DNA of 64,000 nt from Cohnella sp. WQ 127256 (GTDB lineage Bacteria; Bacillota; Bacilli; Paenibacillales; Paenibacillaceae): NCBI RefSeq assembly GCF_024519285.1, contig NZ_JAMZCY010000007.1, positions 62,001 through 126,000 on the forward strand, read 5' to 3'. The translations under genes and the position numbers were made by a program. Of this stretch, positions 1 through 8,023 are shown piece by piece. Positions within the stretch are counted from its first letter, which is position 1, and each line of letters opens with the position of its first letter. Below the pieces are notes generated by a model. The model was not told the DNA's origin and made no database searches. It saw only the letters and a list, made by a program, of their open reading frames with translations.

Positions 1-611
1 TAATGAGCAGCGAGGAAACGAAGTGCGTGACCTTTGGTACCTTCAGGATGCATGAACTCTAGGTAGTTGGGCTTTGACTTTGTGATATGAGCTTGGGAGC
101 CGAATAACGCCTGCAGTTCAGGAAGTAACGCGTCTAACACAGCAGGTTCGTCGATGATTAGCAACTTCGTTTGTTTATCGTTATTAACGATTTTGCTGAA
201 ATCGGGTTCGATGGTATAAGGGATGTTGGATTGTTTAGCGTAGCCCTTAATTTTATCATTATCCTCGGAAACGTAGAGCTTATCCGCGATATAGCTTTGT
301 AAATGCATGTTATGAGCCTGACAATACTCGAATAACTGCTTGGCTACATCCGTAGGAACTGAACGTTCGTATAATACTTCTTCGTCCAACAGGTTTTTAA
401 TAAGAGAGCCTTGATAAGTAATGATGGGTACATTCAGTCCAACCTGGCGGGCGATTTTCTGTGCGGAATCGAACATTCTACCTGTTGCGATCGTAATATG
501 TGCGCCTTGCGCGATGGCTTCGGTCATGGCTTCACGGGTTGCATCAGACACGGTTAAGTCATCTTGTAATAATGTATCATCAAGATCTACTGCGATAAGG
601 CGGTAAGTCAT
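1..611 (-). CDS. Cof-type HAD-superfamily hydrolase, C-terminal part outside the window
   Basis: Reading from ATG at 611 leftwards gives a protein beginning MTYRLIAVDLDDTLLQDD, which carries HAD motif I (DxDDT) with the two catalytic aspartates, followed by TIATGR and TYQGSLI segments typical of Cof/YidA sugar-phosphate phosphatases. About 203 residues are present and the frame is open to the window edge, so roughly the last quarter, including motifs III and IV, is missing. A GAGAGGGAG ribosome site lies just upstream of the start. Family members dephosphorylate sugar phosphates or flavin/pyridoxal phosphates in the cytoplasm; the substrate here cannot be told. It is divergent from the next gene. 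Confidence 0.85.
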   Translation of the reverse strand, partial: MTYRLIAVDLDDTLLQDDLTVSDATREAMTEAIAQGAHITIATGRMFDSAQKIARQVGLNVPIITYQGSLIKNLLDEEVLYERSVPTDVAKQLFEYCQAHNMHLQSYIADKLYVSEDNDKIKGYAKQSNIPYTIEPDFSKIVNNDKQTKLLIIDEPAVLDALLPELQALFGSQAHITKSKPNYLEFMHPEGTKGHALRFLAAH

Positions 612-711
612 TGGTTTCTCCCTCTCTGTCTATAGCAAAATGTAAGTGATAAAAAGATTGTCGTTCCATTGTAACCCAAATTGACTTTGTCGAAAAGGCG
701 TAAGCTCATGC

Positions 712-717
712 TATAAT
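712..717 (+). promoter_or_regulatory. Probable -10 element before the Gfo/Idh/MocA gene
   Basis: A perfect TATAAT lies 34 bases before the start codon at 751. No good -35 hexamer is seen at the usual distance, so this is a weak promoter call. Confidence 0.4.
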
Positions 718-750
718 AGTGGGGAATTCCAGGGAGGAGCTGATCGAACG

Positions 751-1746
751 ATGAAACGATTACGTTGGGGCATACTTGGCTGTGCGGCGATTGCAGATCG
801 TGCCGTAATTCCAGCTATTCAAGCGTCGGAGACAGGAGAATTGTTGGGAATAGCTAGCAGAGATGAGAAGAAGGCTAGGGATAAGGCAGAGCAGTTCGGT
901 ATTCCAAGATCATATGGAAGCTATGAGGCGTTATTAGCTGATCCGGATATTGACGCAGTCTATATTCCGTTGCCGAATCACTTACATAAACAATGGACGA
1001 TAGCAGCGGCTAAGGCTGGTAAGCATATTTTGTGTGAAAAGCCTCTCGCGTTAAATGCGGTAGAAGCGCAGGAGATGGTCGATTACTGTAAGGAAGCGGG
1101 AGTTCATCTCGCAGAAGCGTTCATGTACCGGCATCATCCGCGAATTGCGAAGGTGAAGGAAATTATTGCTAGTGGTGAAATCGGAGAACTGAGAGGCATT
1201 CGCGGCGTGTTTACCTATAATGCGGCTTCAAGCAAAGGGGATATTCGGCAGGTCAAGGAATGGGGCGGTGGAGCTCTGTATGACGTTGGCGTTTATCCAT
1301 TGAGCGCAGCCCGTCTCATCATGGGTGTTGAGCCTGAAGCGGTTACCGTACATGCTTTATTTTCTCCAGAGCATGATGATGTAGATATGATGGCTTCTGG
1401 ATTGGTTGAATTTCCTGGCAACGTAGCCTTAACGTTTGACTGTGGGATGTGGGCATCATTTCGTAATGAGCTTGAGATCGTGGGGACGGAGGGGACGATT
1501 GTTCTTAAGCCATCATTCTTGCCCTCCAAAGAATCCGACGATATTACGATTCAAGTCGGGGATAAGGTTCGCCGAGAAGGCCCATATGGTGTAGATGCTT
1601 ACGTTGCTCAATCCGATCAATTCGCACGTGTGGTATGGGGCGAGGAAGCGCCACTCTACGCCTCACAAGATGCGGTAGGGAGTATGAAATTGATTGATGC
1701 TTGCTTGGAGTCTGCTCGTAGCCGCCAGCGGGTTGCTCTAGGATGA
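751..1746 (+). CDS. Gfo/Idh/MocA-family NAD(P)-dependent oxidoreductase
   Basis: The 331-residue product has an N-terminal Rossmann dinucleotide fold (GILGCAAIADRAVIPAI, residues 7-23), the family signature EKPLALNAVEAQEMV near residue 96 with the catalytic-type Lys, and the C-terminal alpha/beta substrate domain with GGGALYDVGVYPLSAARLIMG. Length is normal. Such enzymes oxidise or reduce sugars, inositols or related polyols; the substrate is unknown, but the carbohydrate locus next door suggests a sugar or sugar acid. AGGGAGGAG precedes the ATG by 11 bases. It ends just before a strong hairpin. Confidence 0.88.
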   Translation: MKRLRWGILGCAAIADRAVIPAIQASETGELLGIASRDEKKARDKAEQFGIPRSYGSYEALLADPDIDAVYIPLPNHLHKQWTIAAAKAGKHILCEKPLALNAVEAQEMVDYCKEAGVHLAEAFMYRHHPRIAKVKEIIASGEIGELRGIRGVFTYNAASSKGDIRQVKEWGGGALYDVGVYPLSAARLIMGVEPEAVTVHALFSPEHDDVDMMASGLVEFPGNVALTFDCGMWASFRNELEIVGTEGTIVLKPSFLPSKESDDITIQVGDKVRREGPYGVDAYVAQSDQFARVVWGEEAPLYASQDAVGSMKLIDACLESARSRQRVALG

Positions 1747-1764
1747 ATAAGAGGTACCCATTAG

Positions 1765-1803
1765 AAAGAGAGATAGTCGAGACAATCGACTATCTCTCTT
1801 TTA
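1765..1803. terminator. Bidirectional terminator between convergent genes
   Basis: A perfect 16-bp stem (1765-1780 with 1786-1801) and a 5-base loop, with A-rich and T-rich flanks, sits between the oxidoreductase gene and the convergent LacI-type regulator gene. It can serve both strands. Confidence 0.85.
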
Positions 1804-1838
1804 CGTGTCGCCCAAGCCCAATCGTGCGTGCCGAATAT

Positions 1839-2849
1839 TTACAACTTCCTAACAGAGTCCCGTTCAATGATTTTACTTGGCAAATAAATATTTTTGGGCT
1901 GTGCCTCAGGGTGTTTAATACTCCATAACATTCGAGCTACGGCTTCGGTAGCAAATTCGTGCTTGCTAATGTTCACAGAAGTGAGGGGAGGCACGAGTGT
2001 CTGGCTTAAATCCGTATTGTCGAAGCTGATGAGGGACACCTCGTCGGGTACGGAGATACCTGCTGTTTGTAGCTTGAGCAATAGCTTGTATGCAGCCATG
2101 TCGCAATGGCAAACGAATGCGGTGGGAAGCTTGCTCGGTAGTGCAAAATCAATCATATAAGATCCGTTATCATCATTATTGACGAGCAGCCACTCTTTGT
2201 TTAATTCCAGATGATAATAGTTGAGCGCTTTCAGATATCCGCAATAGCGATCCATAACACTAGAAGTGTAGCGCGGATTACCGACGAACCCGATATTAAC
2301 GTGTCCCCTGTCTATCAGGTATTTGGTAACAGAGTAACCGGATTGGAAATTGTCGGGAATGATGCAGTCCAACGCAAGGTCCGATTTGTAGAAGTCTATT
2401 GCGATGACTGGAAATGGATAATCGGCTAGCATTCTGACATAAGCTTCATTTACTTCTCCGGCAATGAACAATCCATTAAGATCGTCTAGGTCCTGAGCAA
2501 GGGAAAGCGGAACAGTGCAGTTCTGTTCTTGCTCGGGATCAAGCAAGTAAATGGATAGGCTAATGTCTCTTTGCGAGCATTCTTGGTTCATGTAGTAGTA
2601 AATTTTCGTATAAAAGTTATCTGTATCAAGAAAAAAGCGTTTGGGAACAATAATCCCCAGCTTGGAGGCAGATTTGACAAGCTTGGCTGCATTTTTGTGC
2701 AAGTATCCGAGCTCATTAGACGTTTGAACAATCCTTTTCCGTAGGCCCTCACTTACGCCTGGTTGATTGTTAAGTGCTTTAGAGACACTAACCTTCGTTA
2801 TGCCTAGTTTGTTTGCAATGGTATCTAATGTTACCTTCCCCGATTGCAT
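1839..2849 (-). CDS. LacI/GalR-family transcriptional regulator of the glycan-use locus
   Basis: The 336-residue protein has the LacI helix-turn-helix at its N terminus (VTLDTIANKLGITKVSVSKA, residues 6-25, then the hinge-helix region) and a periplasmic-binding-protein-like sensor domain to the end, with typical GYSVTKYLIDRGHVNIGFVG and CDMAAYKLL segments. AGGAGA lies 8 bases before the ATG. It is divergent from the GH130/ABC operon and is inferred to be its local repressor: near-identical AAGTAACTTTA elements lie between -35 and -10 of both its own promoter and the operon promoter. The effector is probably a sugar imported by the neighbouring transporter, which is inference. Confidence 0.88.
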   Translation of the reverse strand: MQSGKVTLDTIANKLGITKVSVSKALNNQPGVSEGLRKRIVQTSNELGYLHKNAAKLVKSASKLGIIVPKRFFLDTDNFYTKIYYYMNQECSQRDISLSIYLLDPEQEQNCTVPLSLAQDLDDLNGLFIAGEVNEAYVRMLADYPFPVIAIDFYKSDLALDCIIPDNFQSGYSVTKYLIDRGHVNIGFVGNPRYTSSVMDRYCGYLKALNYYHLELNKEWLLVNNDDNGSYMIDFALPSKLPTAFVCHCDMAAYKLLLKLQTAGISVPDEVSLISFDNTDLSQTLVPPLTSVNISKHEFATEAVARMLWSIKHPEAQPKNIYLPSKIIERDSVRKL

Positions 2850-2890
2850 GGTAGCAGTCTCCTAAGAATAAAAATGTTCTCTCTTCATAG

Positions 2891-2920
2891 AATATAAACT
2901 AAAGTAACTTTACAAGTCAA
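2891..2920 (-). promoter_or_regulatory. Promoter of the LacI-type regulator with internal operator
   Basis: On the minus strand TTGACT (2915-2920) and TTATAT (2892-2897) are separated by 17 bases; the spacer is filled by the repeated AAGTAACTTTA element. This arrangement suggests autorepression. Confidence 0.6.
2901..2915 (+). promoter_or_regulatory. Operator-like repeat, copy 1
   Basis: AAAGTAACTTTACAA, a near-palindrome centred on GTAAC. The same 15 bases recur exactly 40 bp downstream, and weaker forms occur at 3100 and 3129. It is a candidate binding site of the adjacent LacI regulator. Confidence 0.6.
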
Positions 2921-2940
2921 TTGTAAGTATGAAATAAATA

Positions 2941-2955
2941 AAAGTAACTTTACAA
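2941..2955 (+). promoter_or_regulatory. Operator-like repeat, copy 2
   Basis: Exact copy of the 15-base element at 2901, offset by 40 bp (about four helical turns), so bound regulators would lie on the same face of the DNA. Confidence 0.6.
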
Positions 2956-3099
2956 AAACAGGCGAATGAAAATAGGTGTGATAGTAGGTTAAAGCATCAT
3001 TTTATATAGGGGGAGGGGTTATTCTGATTTATCAGAGTCAAAAAATTGGGATTATTATGCGAGTTAATAATGCTTAATCATATAAAATAGTTAATTAAA

Positions 3100-3114
3100 A
3101 ATTACTTTACTAAT
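3100..3114 (+). promoter_or_regulatory. Operator-like repeat, copy 3 (variant)
   Basis: AATTACTTTACTAA-like variant of the element found at 2901 and 2941, lying just upstream of the -35 hexamer of the operon promoter. Confidence 0.45.
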
Positions 3115-3119
3115 TTACG

Positions 3120-3149
3120 TTGACAAACTAAATTACTTTAACCTATAAT
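3120..3149 (+). promoter_or_regulatory. Promoter of the GH130/ABC transporter operon with internal operator
   Basis: TTGACA (3120-3125) and TATAAT (3144-3149), both perfect hexamers, are 18 bases apart. The spacer holds AAATTACTTTAACC, a fourth copy of the operator-like element, so a bound repressor would occlude RNA polymerase. Confidence 0.75.
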
Positions 3150-3232
3150 CGCTAACATAAGGTAAATTAAGGTAAAAAGTTAATGCCATTAACGCAGGAC
3201 GTCCGGAATATGCAGGAATGGGGAGAAACGAC

Positions 3233-4303
3233 ATGACAGTCATCCGATCGAATAAAAACCCGATCATTGCGCCACGGGATGTTAGCGCTTCCAATAAAGG
3301 TTGGGAAGTCATCGGCGTATTTAATGCCGGAGTAGCTAAGTACAAGGATGAAGTGATATTGATGCTTCGTGTTGCGGAGAGACCGATAAACGATAACTCA
3401 GCTGTCTATATGACTCCGCTATATGATTCCACATCCGATCGAATGATCATACAAACAATTGCCAAAACCTCCGATTGTGATTTCTCAGACGTTAGGGTGA
3501 TCAAGACGCCGGACAAAAGTTACTTAACATCGATCTCGCATCTACGGGTAGCACGCAGCAACGACGGTATTCATTTCAAGATCGATGACAAGCCAACTGT
3601 TCTACCAGGATCAATCTACGAAAGCTATGGCATCGAGGATCCTCGTATAACGCAAATTGAAGATACTTATTACATCACTTACTCAGCCATCTCAGAGTAT
3701 GGCATTTGCACCGGATTGATGACAACGAAGGATTTTGTAAGCTTCCATCGCGAAGGTAACGTCTTCCATCCGGATAACAAAGACGTCGTCATATTTCCGA
3801 AGCCAATTGGCGGTAAATACTATGCGCTTCATCGCCCCTCTTGTTCTCATTACGGCAAGCCGGAGATGTGGATTGCGGAGTCAAGCGATTTGCGACAGTG
3901 GGGGAATCATCGGCACCTTGCAAGTGTGCGCGAAGGATTCTGGGATGACGGACGGATCGGAGCTAGCGCGATCCCCTTCGAGATTGAAGAAGGTTGGCTC
4001 GAAATTTATCATGGAGCAAATAAGAATAACCGCTATTGTCTAGGGGCGCTTTTATTGGATAAGAACGAGCCATGGAAAGTGATCGCAAGAAGCGAGATTC
4101 CGTTTATGCAGCCAGAGGATGATTTTGAAGTAGAGGGATTTTTCGGGAATGTGATTTTTCCATGCGGAGTCTTAGTCGAGGACAATATCGTGAAAATCTA
4201 TTATGGTGCTAGCGATACCTGTGTCGGTTATGCAGAAACTTCGCTTGATCACATTAAAGCTAATCTGCATCTACAATCGATAAGTCGTCCTACGATGCGC
4301 TAA
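3233..4303 (+). CDS. Glycoside hydrolase family 130 protein (mannoside phosphorylase or mannosidase type)
   Basis: The product (356 residues from ATG 3233, chosen because GGGGAG sits 7 bases before it; the in-frame ATG at 3218 overlaps that site) has the five-bladed beta-propeller pattern of GH130: VFNAGVAKY near the start, YGIEDPRI in the middle with the Asp expected to be the catalytic residue of the family, and IYYGASDTCVGYA near the end. GH130 enzymes phosphorolyse or hydrolyse beta-mannosides; the sequence alone does not settle which activity applies. No signal peptide is seen, so it should act in the cytoplasm on oligosaccharides brought in by the downstream transporter. It is the first gene of the operon. 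Confidence 0.85.
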   Translation: MTVIRSNKNPIIAPRDVSASNKGWEVIGVFNAGVAKYKDEVILMLRVAERPINDNSAVYMTPLYDSTSDRMIIQTIAKTSDCDFSDVRVIKTPDKSYLTSISHLRVARSNDGIHFKIDDKPTVLPGSIYESYGIEDPRITQIEDTYYITYSAISEYGICTGLMTTKDFVSFHREGNVFHPDNKDVVIFPKPIGGKYYALHRPSCSHYGKPEMWIAESSDLRQWGNHRHLASVREGFWDDGRIGASAIPFEIEEGWLEIYHGANKNNRYCLGALLLDKNEPWKVIARSEIPFMQPEDDFEVEGFFGNVIFPCGVLVEDNIVKIYYGASDTCVGYAETSLDHIKANLHLQSISRPTMR

Positions 4304-4307
4304 GGAG

Positions 4308-4337
4308 GGGCTCAAATGCAAAGGGCTCAAATGCAAA
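4308..4337 (+). repeat. 15-bp tandem duplication across the start of the permease gene
   Basis: GGGCTCAAATGCAAA occurs twice head to tail (4308-4322 and 4323-4337). The duplication carries the ATG and adds five residues to the N terminus (QRAQM QTSA), giving two in-frame starts at 4316 and 4331. Confidence 0.9.
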
Positions 4338-5296
4338 CATCAGCTCAGAAGCAAACATCGGCACCACCTAAAAATAAAGAAACATTTTTACAAGAAATCC
4401 TGAAGAACCGGTACCTATATCTTCTGACTTTGCCGGGAATTGTGTTCCTTATCGTGTTTAATTATTTACCGATGGTTGGATTGTATATGGCTTTCGTCGA
4501 CTATAATCCGATGAAAGGTCTTTATGGGATGAAGAGCGAATTCGTGGGACTGGATAATTTCGAGTTCTTCTTCAGCTCCGGAGATTGGTTAGGGATTACA
4601 TTCAACACCCTTTACTTAAATAGCTTGTTCATTATAACGGGCCTTGCTGTTCAAATCTTCATGGCTGTTGGCTTAAACGAGATTGCTGGGAACAAATTTA
4701 AGAAACTAGCACAATCGTTTATGTTTTTACCTAACTTCCTGTCATGGACTGTTGTATCTATCTTCTCCATTGCAATATTTTCTACGGATACAGGTGTTAT
4801 TAACGGGATATTGAACGCTATGGGACTGGAATCGATTAACTTCTATCAGGATGCTTCAACTTGGCCTTTCATTCTAGTGATGCTGAAGCTATGGAAAGGA
4901 GTCGGGTTTGGGACAGTTATCTATCTTGCAACCATTTCAAGCATGGACCAAGAGATGTTCGAAGCCGCCAAAATCGATGGAGCTACAAGGCTCCAATCTA
5001 TTATTTACTTGACGCTTCCGATGCTCAAGACAACAACGATTATGCTACTGATCCTCTCGGTTGGAGGCATATTTTACGGTGACTTCGGAATGATCTTTGC
5101 TCTGATCGGGGATAACCCACTGCTTAGACCAACAACAGATGTAATCGACACCTATGTATACCGGGCGCTTCGAATGAACAATGACATTGGAATGTCCTCT
5201 GCCGTGGGTTTGTTCCAAGCCTTTGTTGGATTCATACTTGTTGTCTCCGTTAATGCGATTACTCGTAAAATGTCGAAGGATTCTGCACTGTTCTAA
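4316..5296 (+). CDS. Sugar ABC transporter permease, LplB type
   Basis: The 326-residue protein has six predicted membrane segments and the binding-protein-dependent permease EAA signature (AAKIDGATRLQSIIYLTLP, near residue 220). It starts with FLIVFNYLPMVGLYMAF, characteristic of LplB/YtcP-associated CUT1 permeases, which carry oligosaccharides or their derivatives. AGGAGGGG precedes the ATG at 4316. It pairs with the next permease and with the lipoprotein after it; no ATP-binding subunit is encoded nearby, so a shared MsmX-type ATPase elsewhere is expected. The first residues are duplicated at DNA level. Confidence 0.9.
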   Translation: MQRAQMQTSAQKQTSAPPKNKETFLQEILKNRYLYLLTLPGIVFLIVFNYLPMVGLYMAFVDYNPMKGLYGMKSEFVGLDNFEFFFSSGDWLGITFNTLYLNSLFIITGLAVQIFMAVGLNEIAGNKFKKLAQSFMFLPNFLSWTVVSIFSIAIFSTDTGVINGILNAMGLESINFYQDASTWPFILVMLKLWKGVGFGTVIYLATISSMDQEMFEAAKIDGATRLQSIIYLTLPMLKTTTIMLLILSVGGIFYGDFGMIFALIGDNPLLRPTTDVIDTYVYRALRMNNDIGMSSAVGLFQAFVGFILVVSVNAITRKMSKDSALF

Positions 5297-5319
5297 TTAG
5301 GAAGAGAGGAGGTACTAAG

Positions 5320-6213
5320 ATGAATTACAAATCCTTCGGGGATCGAACGATGCTATTCGTGTTCTATCTGGCGATTGGTCTATTCGCTGCAATGTGTGTA
5401 ATTCCGATGTGGATTGCCTTGATGGCATCCTTCACGAACGAGCTTGAGCTCATTCGTAATGGATACAGCCTGTGGGTTAGAAGCTTCGATCTTACAGCCT
5501 ATCAATTGATATTCACAGGAACGACTAGCGTCTATCGTGCTTATGGGGTTACCGTACTGACCACAATAGCAGGCGTTATTCTCACGGTATTCCTAACTAG
5601 CTCATTTGCTTACCCACTTTCGGTTAAATCGTTGAAATATCGAAATAAGCTGACTTTCTTCTGTTACGTCACGATGGTGTTCAATGGTGGGCTGGTGCCT
5701 ACTTATATATTGACAACCCGTTTCCTACACATGCAGAACAGCATCTGGGTGCTCATCATACCGGCAGCTCTTAACGGATTTAACGTTTTCCTTATGAAGA
5801 ACTACTTCGCTACGCTTCCCGATGCTTTAGCAGAATCCGCAAAGATTGATGGGGCAAGTGAGGTGTACATTTACTTTAAAATTATCCTGCCTCTATCGAT
5901 GCCGATTCTGGCGACGATTGGTTTGTTTGCGGCAATTGGGTATTGGAATGAATGGTTCCGCGTGCTTCTCTTCATTAGCGAACAGAAATTGTTTACTTTG
6001 CAGTTTCTAATCATGAGGCTACAGCAACAGGCAGAATTCCTAAATTCCTCGCTAAGCGCCTCAGCTAGAGCTGCACTAGGAGGCCAGATGGTGCCGACCA
6101 TCGGGATCCGCGTAGCGACGGCGATGGTATCGATCGGTCCTATCATTCTGTTATATCCGTTTCTTCAGAAGTATTTCATTAAAGGCTTAACGATTGGTGC
6201 CGTGAAAGGCTAA
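5320..6213 (+). CDS. Sugar ABC transporter permease, LplC/YtcP type
   Basis: The 297-residue membrane protein has about six hydrophobic segments and the EAA loop SAKIDGASEVYIYFKIILP near residue 170. The end, PFLQKYFIKGLTIGAVKG, is the usual C terminus of CarB/YtcP-type permeases. A strong AGGAGG lies 8 bases before the ATG. It forms the heterodimeric channel with the preceding permease and is separated from it by only 23 bases, so the two are cotranscribed. Confidence 0.92.
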   Translation: MNYKSFGDRTMLFVFYLAIGLFAAMCVIPMWIALMASFTNELELIRNGYSLWVRSFDLTAYQLIFTGTTSVYRAYGVTVLTTIAGVILTVFLTSSFAYPLSVKSLKYRNKLTFFCYVTMVFNGGLVPTYILTTRFLHMQNSIWVLIIPAALNGFNVFLMKNYFATLPDALAESAKIDGASEVYIYFKIILPLSMPILATIGLFAAIGYWNEWFRVLLFISEQKLFTLQFLIMRLQQQAEFLNSSLSASARAALGGQMVPTIGIRVATAMVSIGPIILLYPFLQKYFIKGLTIGAVKG

Positions 6214-6219
6214 TTAAGG

Positions 6220-6247
6220 CTATTACCGGCTTAGCCGGTTAGCATAG
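6220..6247 (+). promoter_or_regulatory. Intercistronic hairpin before the binding-protein gene
   Basis: ACCGGC (6225-6230) pairs with GCCGGT (6234-6239) around a TTA loop, with CTAT/ATAG able to extend the stem. No T-run follows, so it looks more like an mRNA-stability or processing element than a terminator. Confidence 0.5.
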
Positions 6248-6276
6248 AATTGAAATTAAATTCGGGAGGTTTAAGG

Positions 6277-8007
6277 ATGTATAAAAAAACGATCAAAAGC
6301 ACTGCGTTGGCCATTTCGCTTATTCTGCTGCTATCCATCTTGGCGGCATGCTCTAAAAATGAGAAAGAGAGCTCCAATTCACCAAGCGCATCGTCGCCTC
6401 CAGCGTCAGAGTCAGCTTCGGTATCTCCAGCTCCATCCGAATCAAGTGAGCCTAGTGAGTCTGCTAAGGCACCTCCAGAGGAAGTTACGTTAGAATTTTT
6501 CATGCCATCGGGAACAGCGGACGTGAATGATCTGCAAGCCGTGCTTGACCAATTTTATACGGAAACCAAAGACACCCTGAACACGAAAATCAAATTTAAC
6601 TTCACGACCTTCGATAACATTGGTCAACAGGTGAGCTTGAAAATTGCAGGCGGAGAGCAAGTGGACAGTGCATTTACGGCCCAATGGACCGCACCGAATA
6701 TCAATCAGATGATTGCAAAAGATCAATTGGCTAACTTGGACTCTTACTTTAATAATGATAAATTTCCCGGACTTAAGAAAGCGTTTACACCTGAATATCT
6801 TAAAAATAATAGCTTTATAGACGCCAAAGGCGAGTCACATATTTACGGTATACCCTTCACACACGGATTCGATGGTGGCGGAGTGATTTACTACCGCAAA
6901 GACCTTGCAGAGAAATACGGAGTTCCAGAGATTAAGTCTGTTGCAGATTTAACGAAATTTTATGATGGAGTATTGGCCAACGATAAAGGGATGATCCCGC
7001 TATCTTGGAACGGGAATCAGGATTTAATTTCCGATACCTTACTCACCATGGTCCAACCGCTTACCGAGAAGCATAATTTTGAAACAAATGTAGCGGGTAC
7101 AAACAGCAGTATCGCCATTAAACCGGATGGTACGGTTTATGTTGCTAAGACGGTTAATCCATGGAATGATCCAGAGTTTATCGGACTACTTCCTGATGCT
7201 CTGAAATCGGTAGATCCGTTGCAAGGTTATAAGATGGCTAGGGATTGGTACAAGAAAGGTTATTTGGAAAAGGATATTTTGGCTCAGAAGGATCCGGATG
7301 GTCAATTCATGTCGGGTAAAGCCGCTTCGGTCGTTCGTACCCTTGATATCTATGCTTCCGAGAAGCAACAGCTCGAAACAGCAATACCTGGATCTAAATT
7401 GGGCTACTTCATCATTAACCCAGGCTATCTTAATGGAACAGCTAAAGCGGTAGGTAGTGACTTCAAAGCTTGGAATTTTGCTGCTCTTCCATCCAATTCT
7501 AAGAACATTGAACGTACGATGCAGTTCTTTGACTGGTTATTTACGAATCAGAAAAATCATGACTTGTTCGAATTCGGCATCGAAGGCAAGCACTGGACAG
7601 CTGAAGGGGAGACCAAATATTCGATTCCTGCTGGTGTAGATGCGGCTAGTAACTATAATTTCCCTGGCTTCACACTTTCTTGGAACCCGACAATGGTACG
7701 CTACGATGCTTCTACTCCAGACGATGTTGTCACGACATTAAACAATCTCGGAGATACGAATTTCTTCTTCAAGAAGCTCACGGCCGGCTTCAACTTTGTA
7801 ACGGACAACGTGAAAAATGAAACTGCGAAGCTGAACGACGTGAAATCTCTCTTAAGATCGATTGGTGACGGGGTATCCGACGACATTGAAGGTACGTTGT
7901 CTAAGGTGCAGAAGGATTTCGACAAAGCTGGGTATGCGAAAGTACGTGAAGAGCTAGAGAAGCAATTTAACGAGTTTCTGAAAACAAATCCGTATGAGGG
8001 TCAATAA
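6277..8007 (+). CDS. Extracellular solute-binding lipoprotein of the sugar ABC transporter
   Basis: The start at 6277 follows GGGAGG by 9 bases and gives a 576-residue protein with a lipoprotein signal peptide (lipobox LAAC near residue 25), a Ser/Pro/Glu-rich linker, and a family 1 solute-binding fold (FFMPSGTADVNDL, QMIAKDQLANLDSYF, YYRKDLAEKYGVPE). Its size fits LplA/YtcQ-type oligosaccharide-binding proteins. It would be anchored in the membrane outer face by lipid on the Cys and deliver substrate to the two permeases encoded just upstream. Confidence 0.92.
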   Translation: MYKKTIKSTALAISLILLLSILAACSKNEKESSNSPSASSPPASESASVSPAPSESSEPSESAKAPPEEVTLEFFMPSGTADVNDLQAVLDQFYTETKDTLNTKIKFNFTTFDNIGQQVSLKIAGGEQVDSAFTAQWTAPNINQMIAKDQLANLDSYFNNDKFPGLKKAFTPEYLKNNSFIDAKGESHIYGIPFTHGFDGGGVIYYRKDLAEKYGVPEIKSVADLTKFYDGVLANDKGMIPLSWNGNQDLISDTLLTMVQPLTEKHNFETNVAGTNSSIAIKPDGTVYVAKTVNPWNDPEFIGLLPDALKSVDPLQGYKMARDWYKKGYLEKDILAQKDPDGQFMSGKAASVVRTLDIYASEKQQLETAIPGSKLGYFIINPGYLNGTAKAVGSDFKAWNFAALPSNSKNIERTMQFFDWLFTNQKNHDLFEFGIEGKHWTAEGETKYSIPAGVDAASNYNFPGFTLSWNPTMVRYDASTPDDVVTTLNNLGDTNFFFKKLTAGFNFVTDNVKNETAKLNDVKSLLRSIGDGVSDDIEGTLSKVQKDFDKAGYAKVREELEKQFNEFLKTNPYEGQ

Positions 8008-8023
8008 GGAACGAGGACTAGGT

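Noticed and set aside
1743-1928. Forward 61-codon frame after the oxidoreductase gene
   Set aside because: It runs through the terminator stem and into the convergent regulator gene; no ribosome site.
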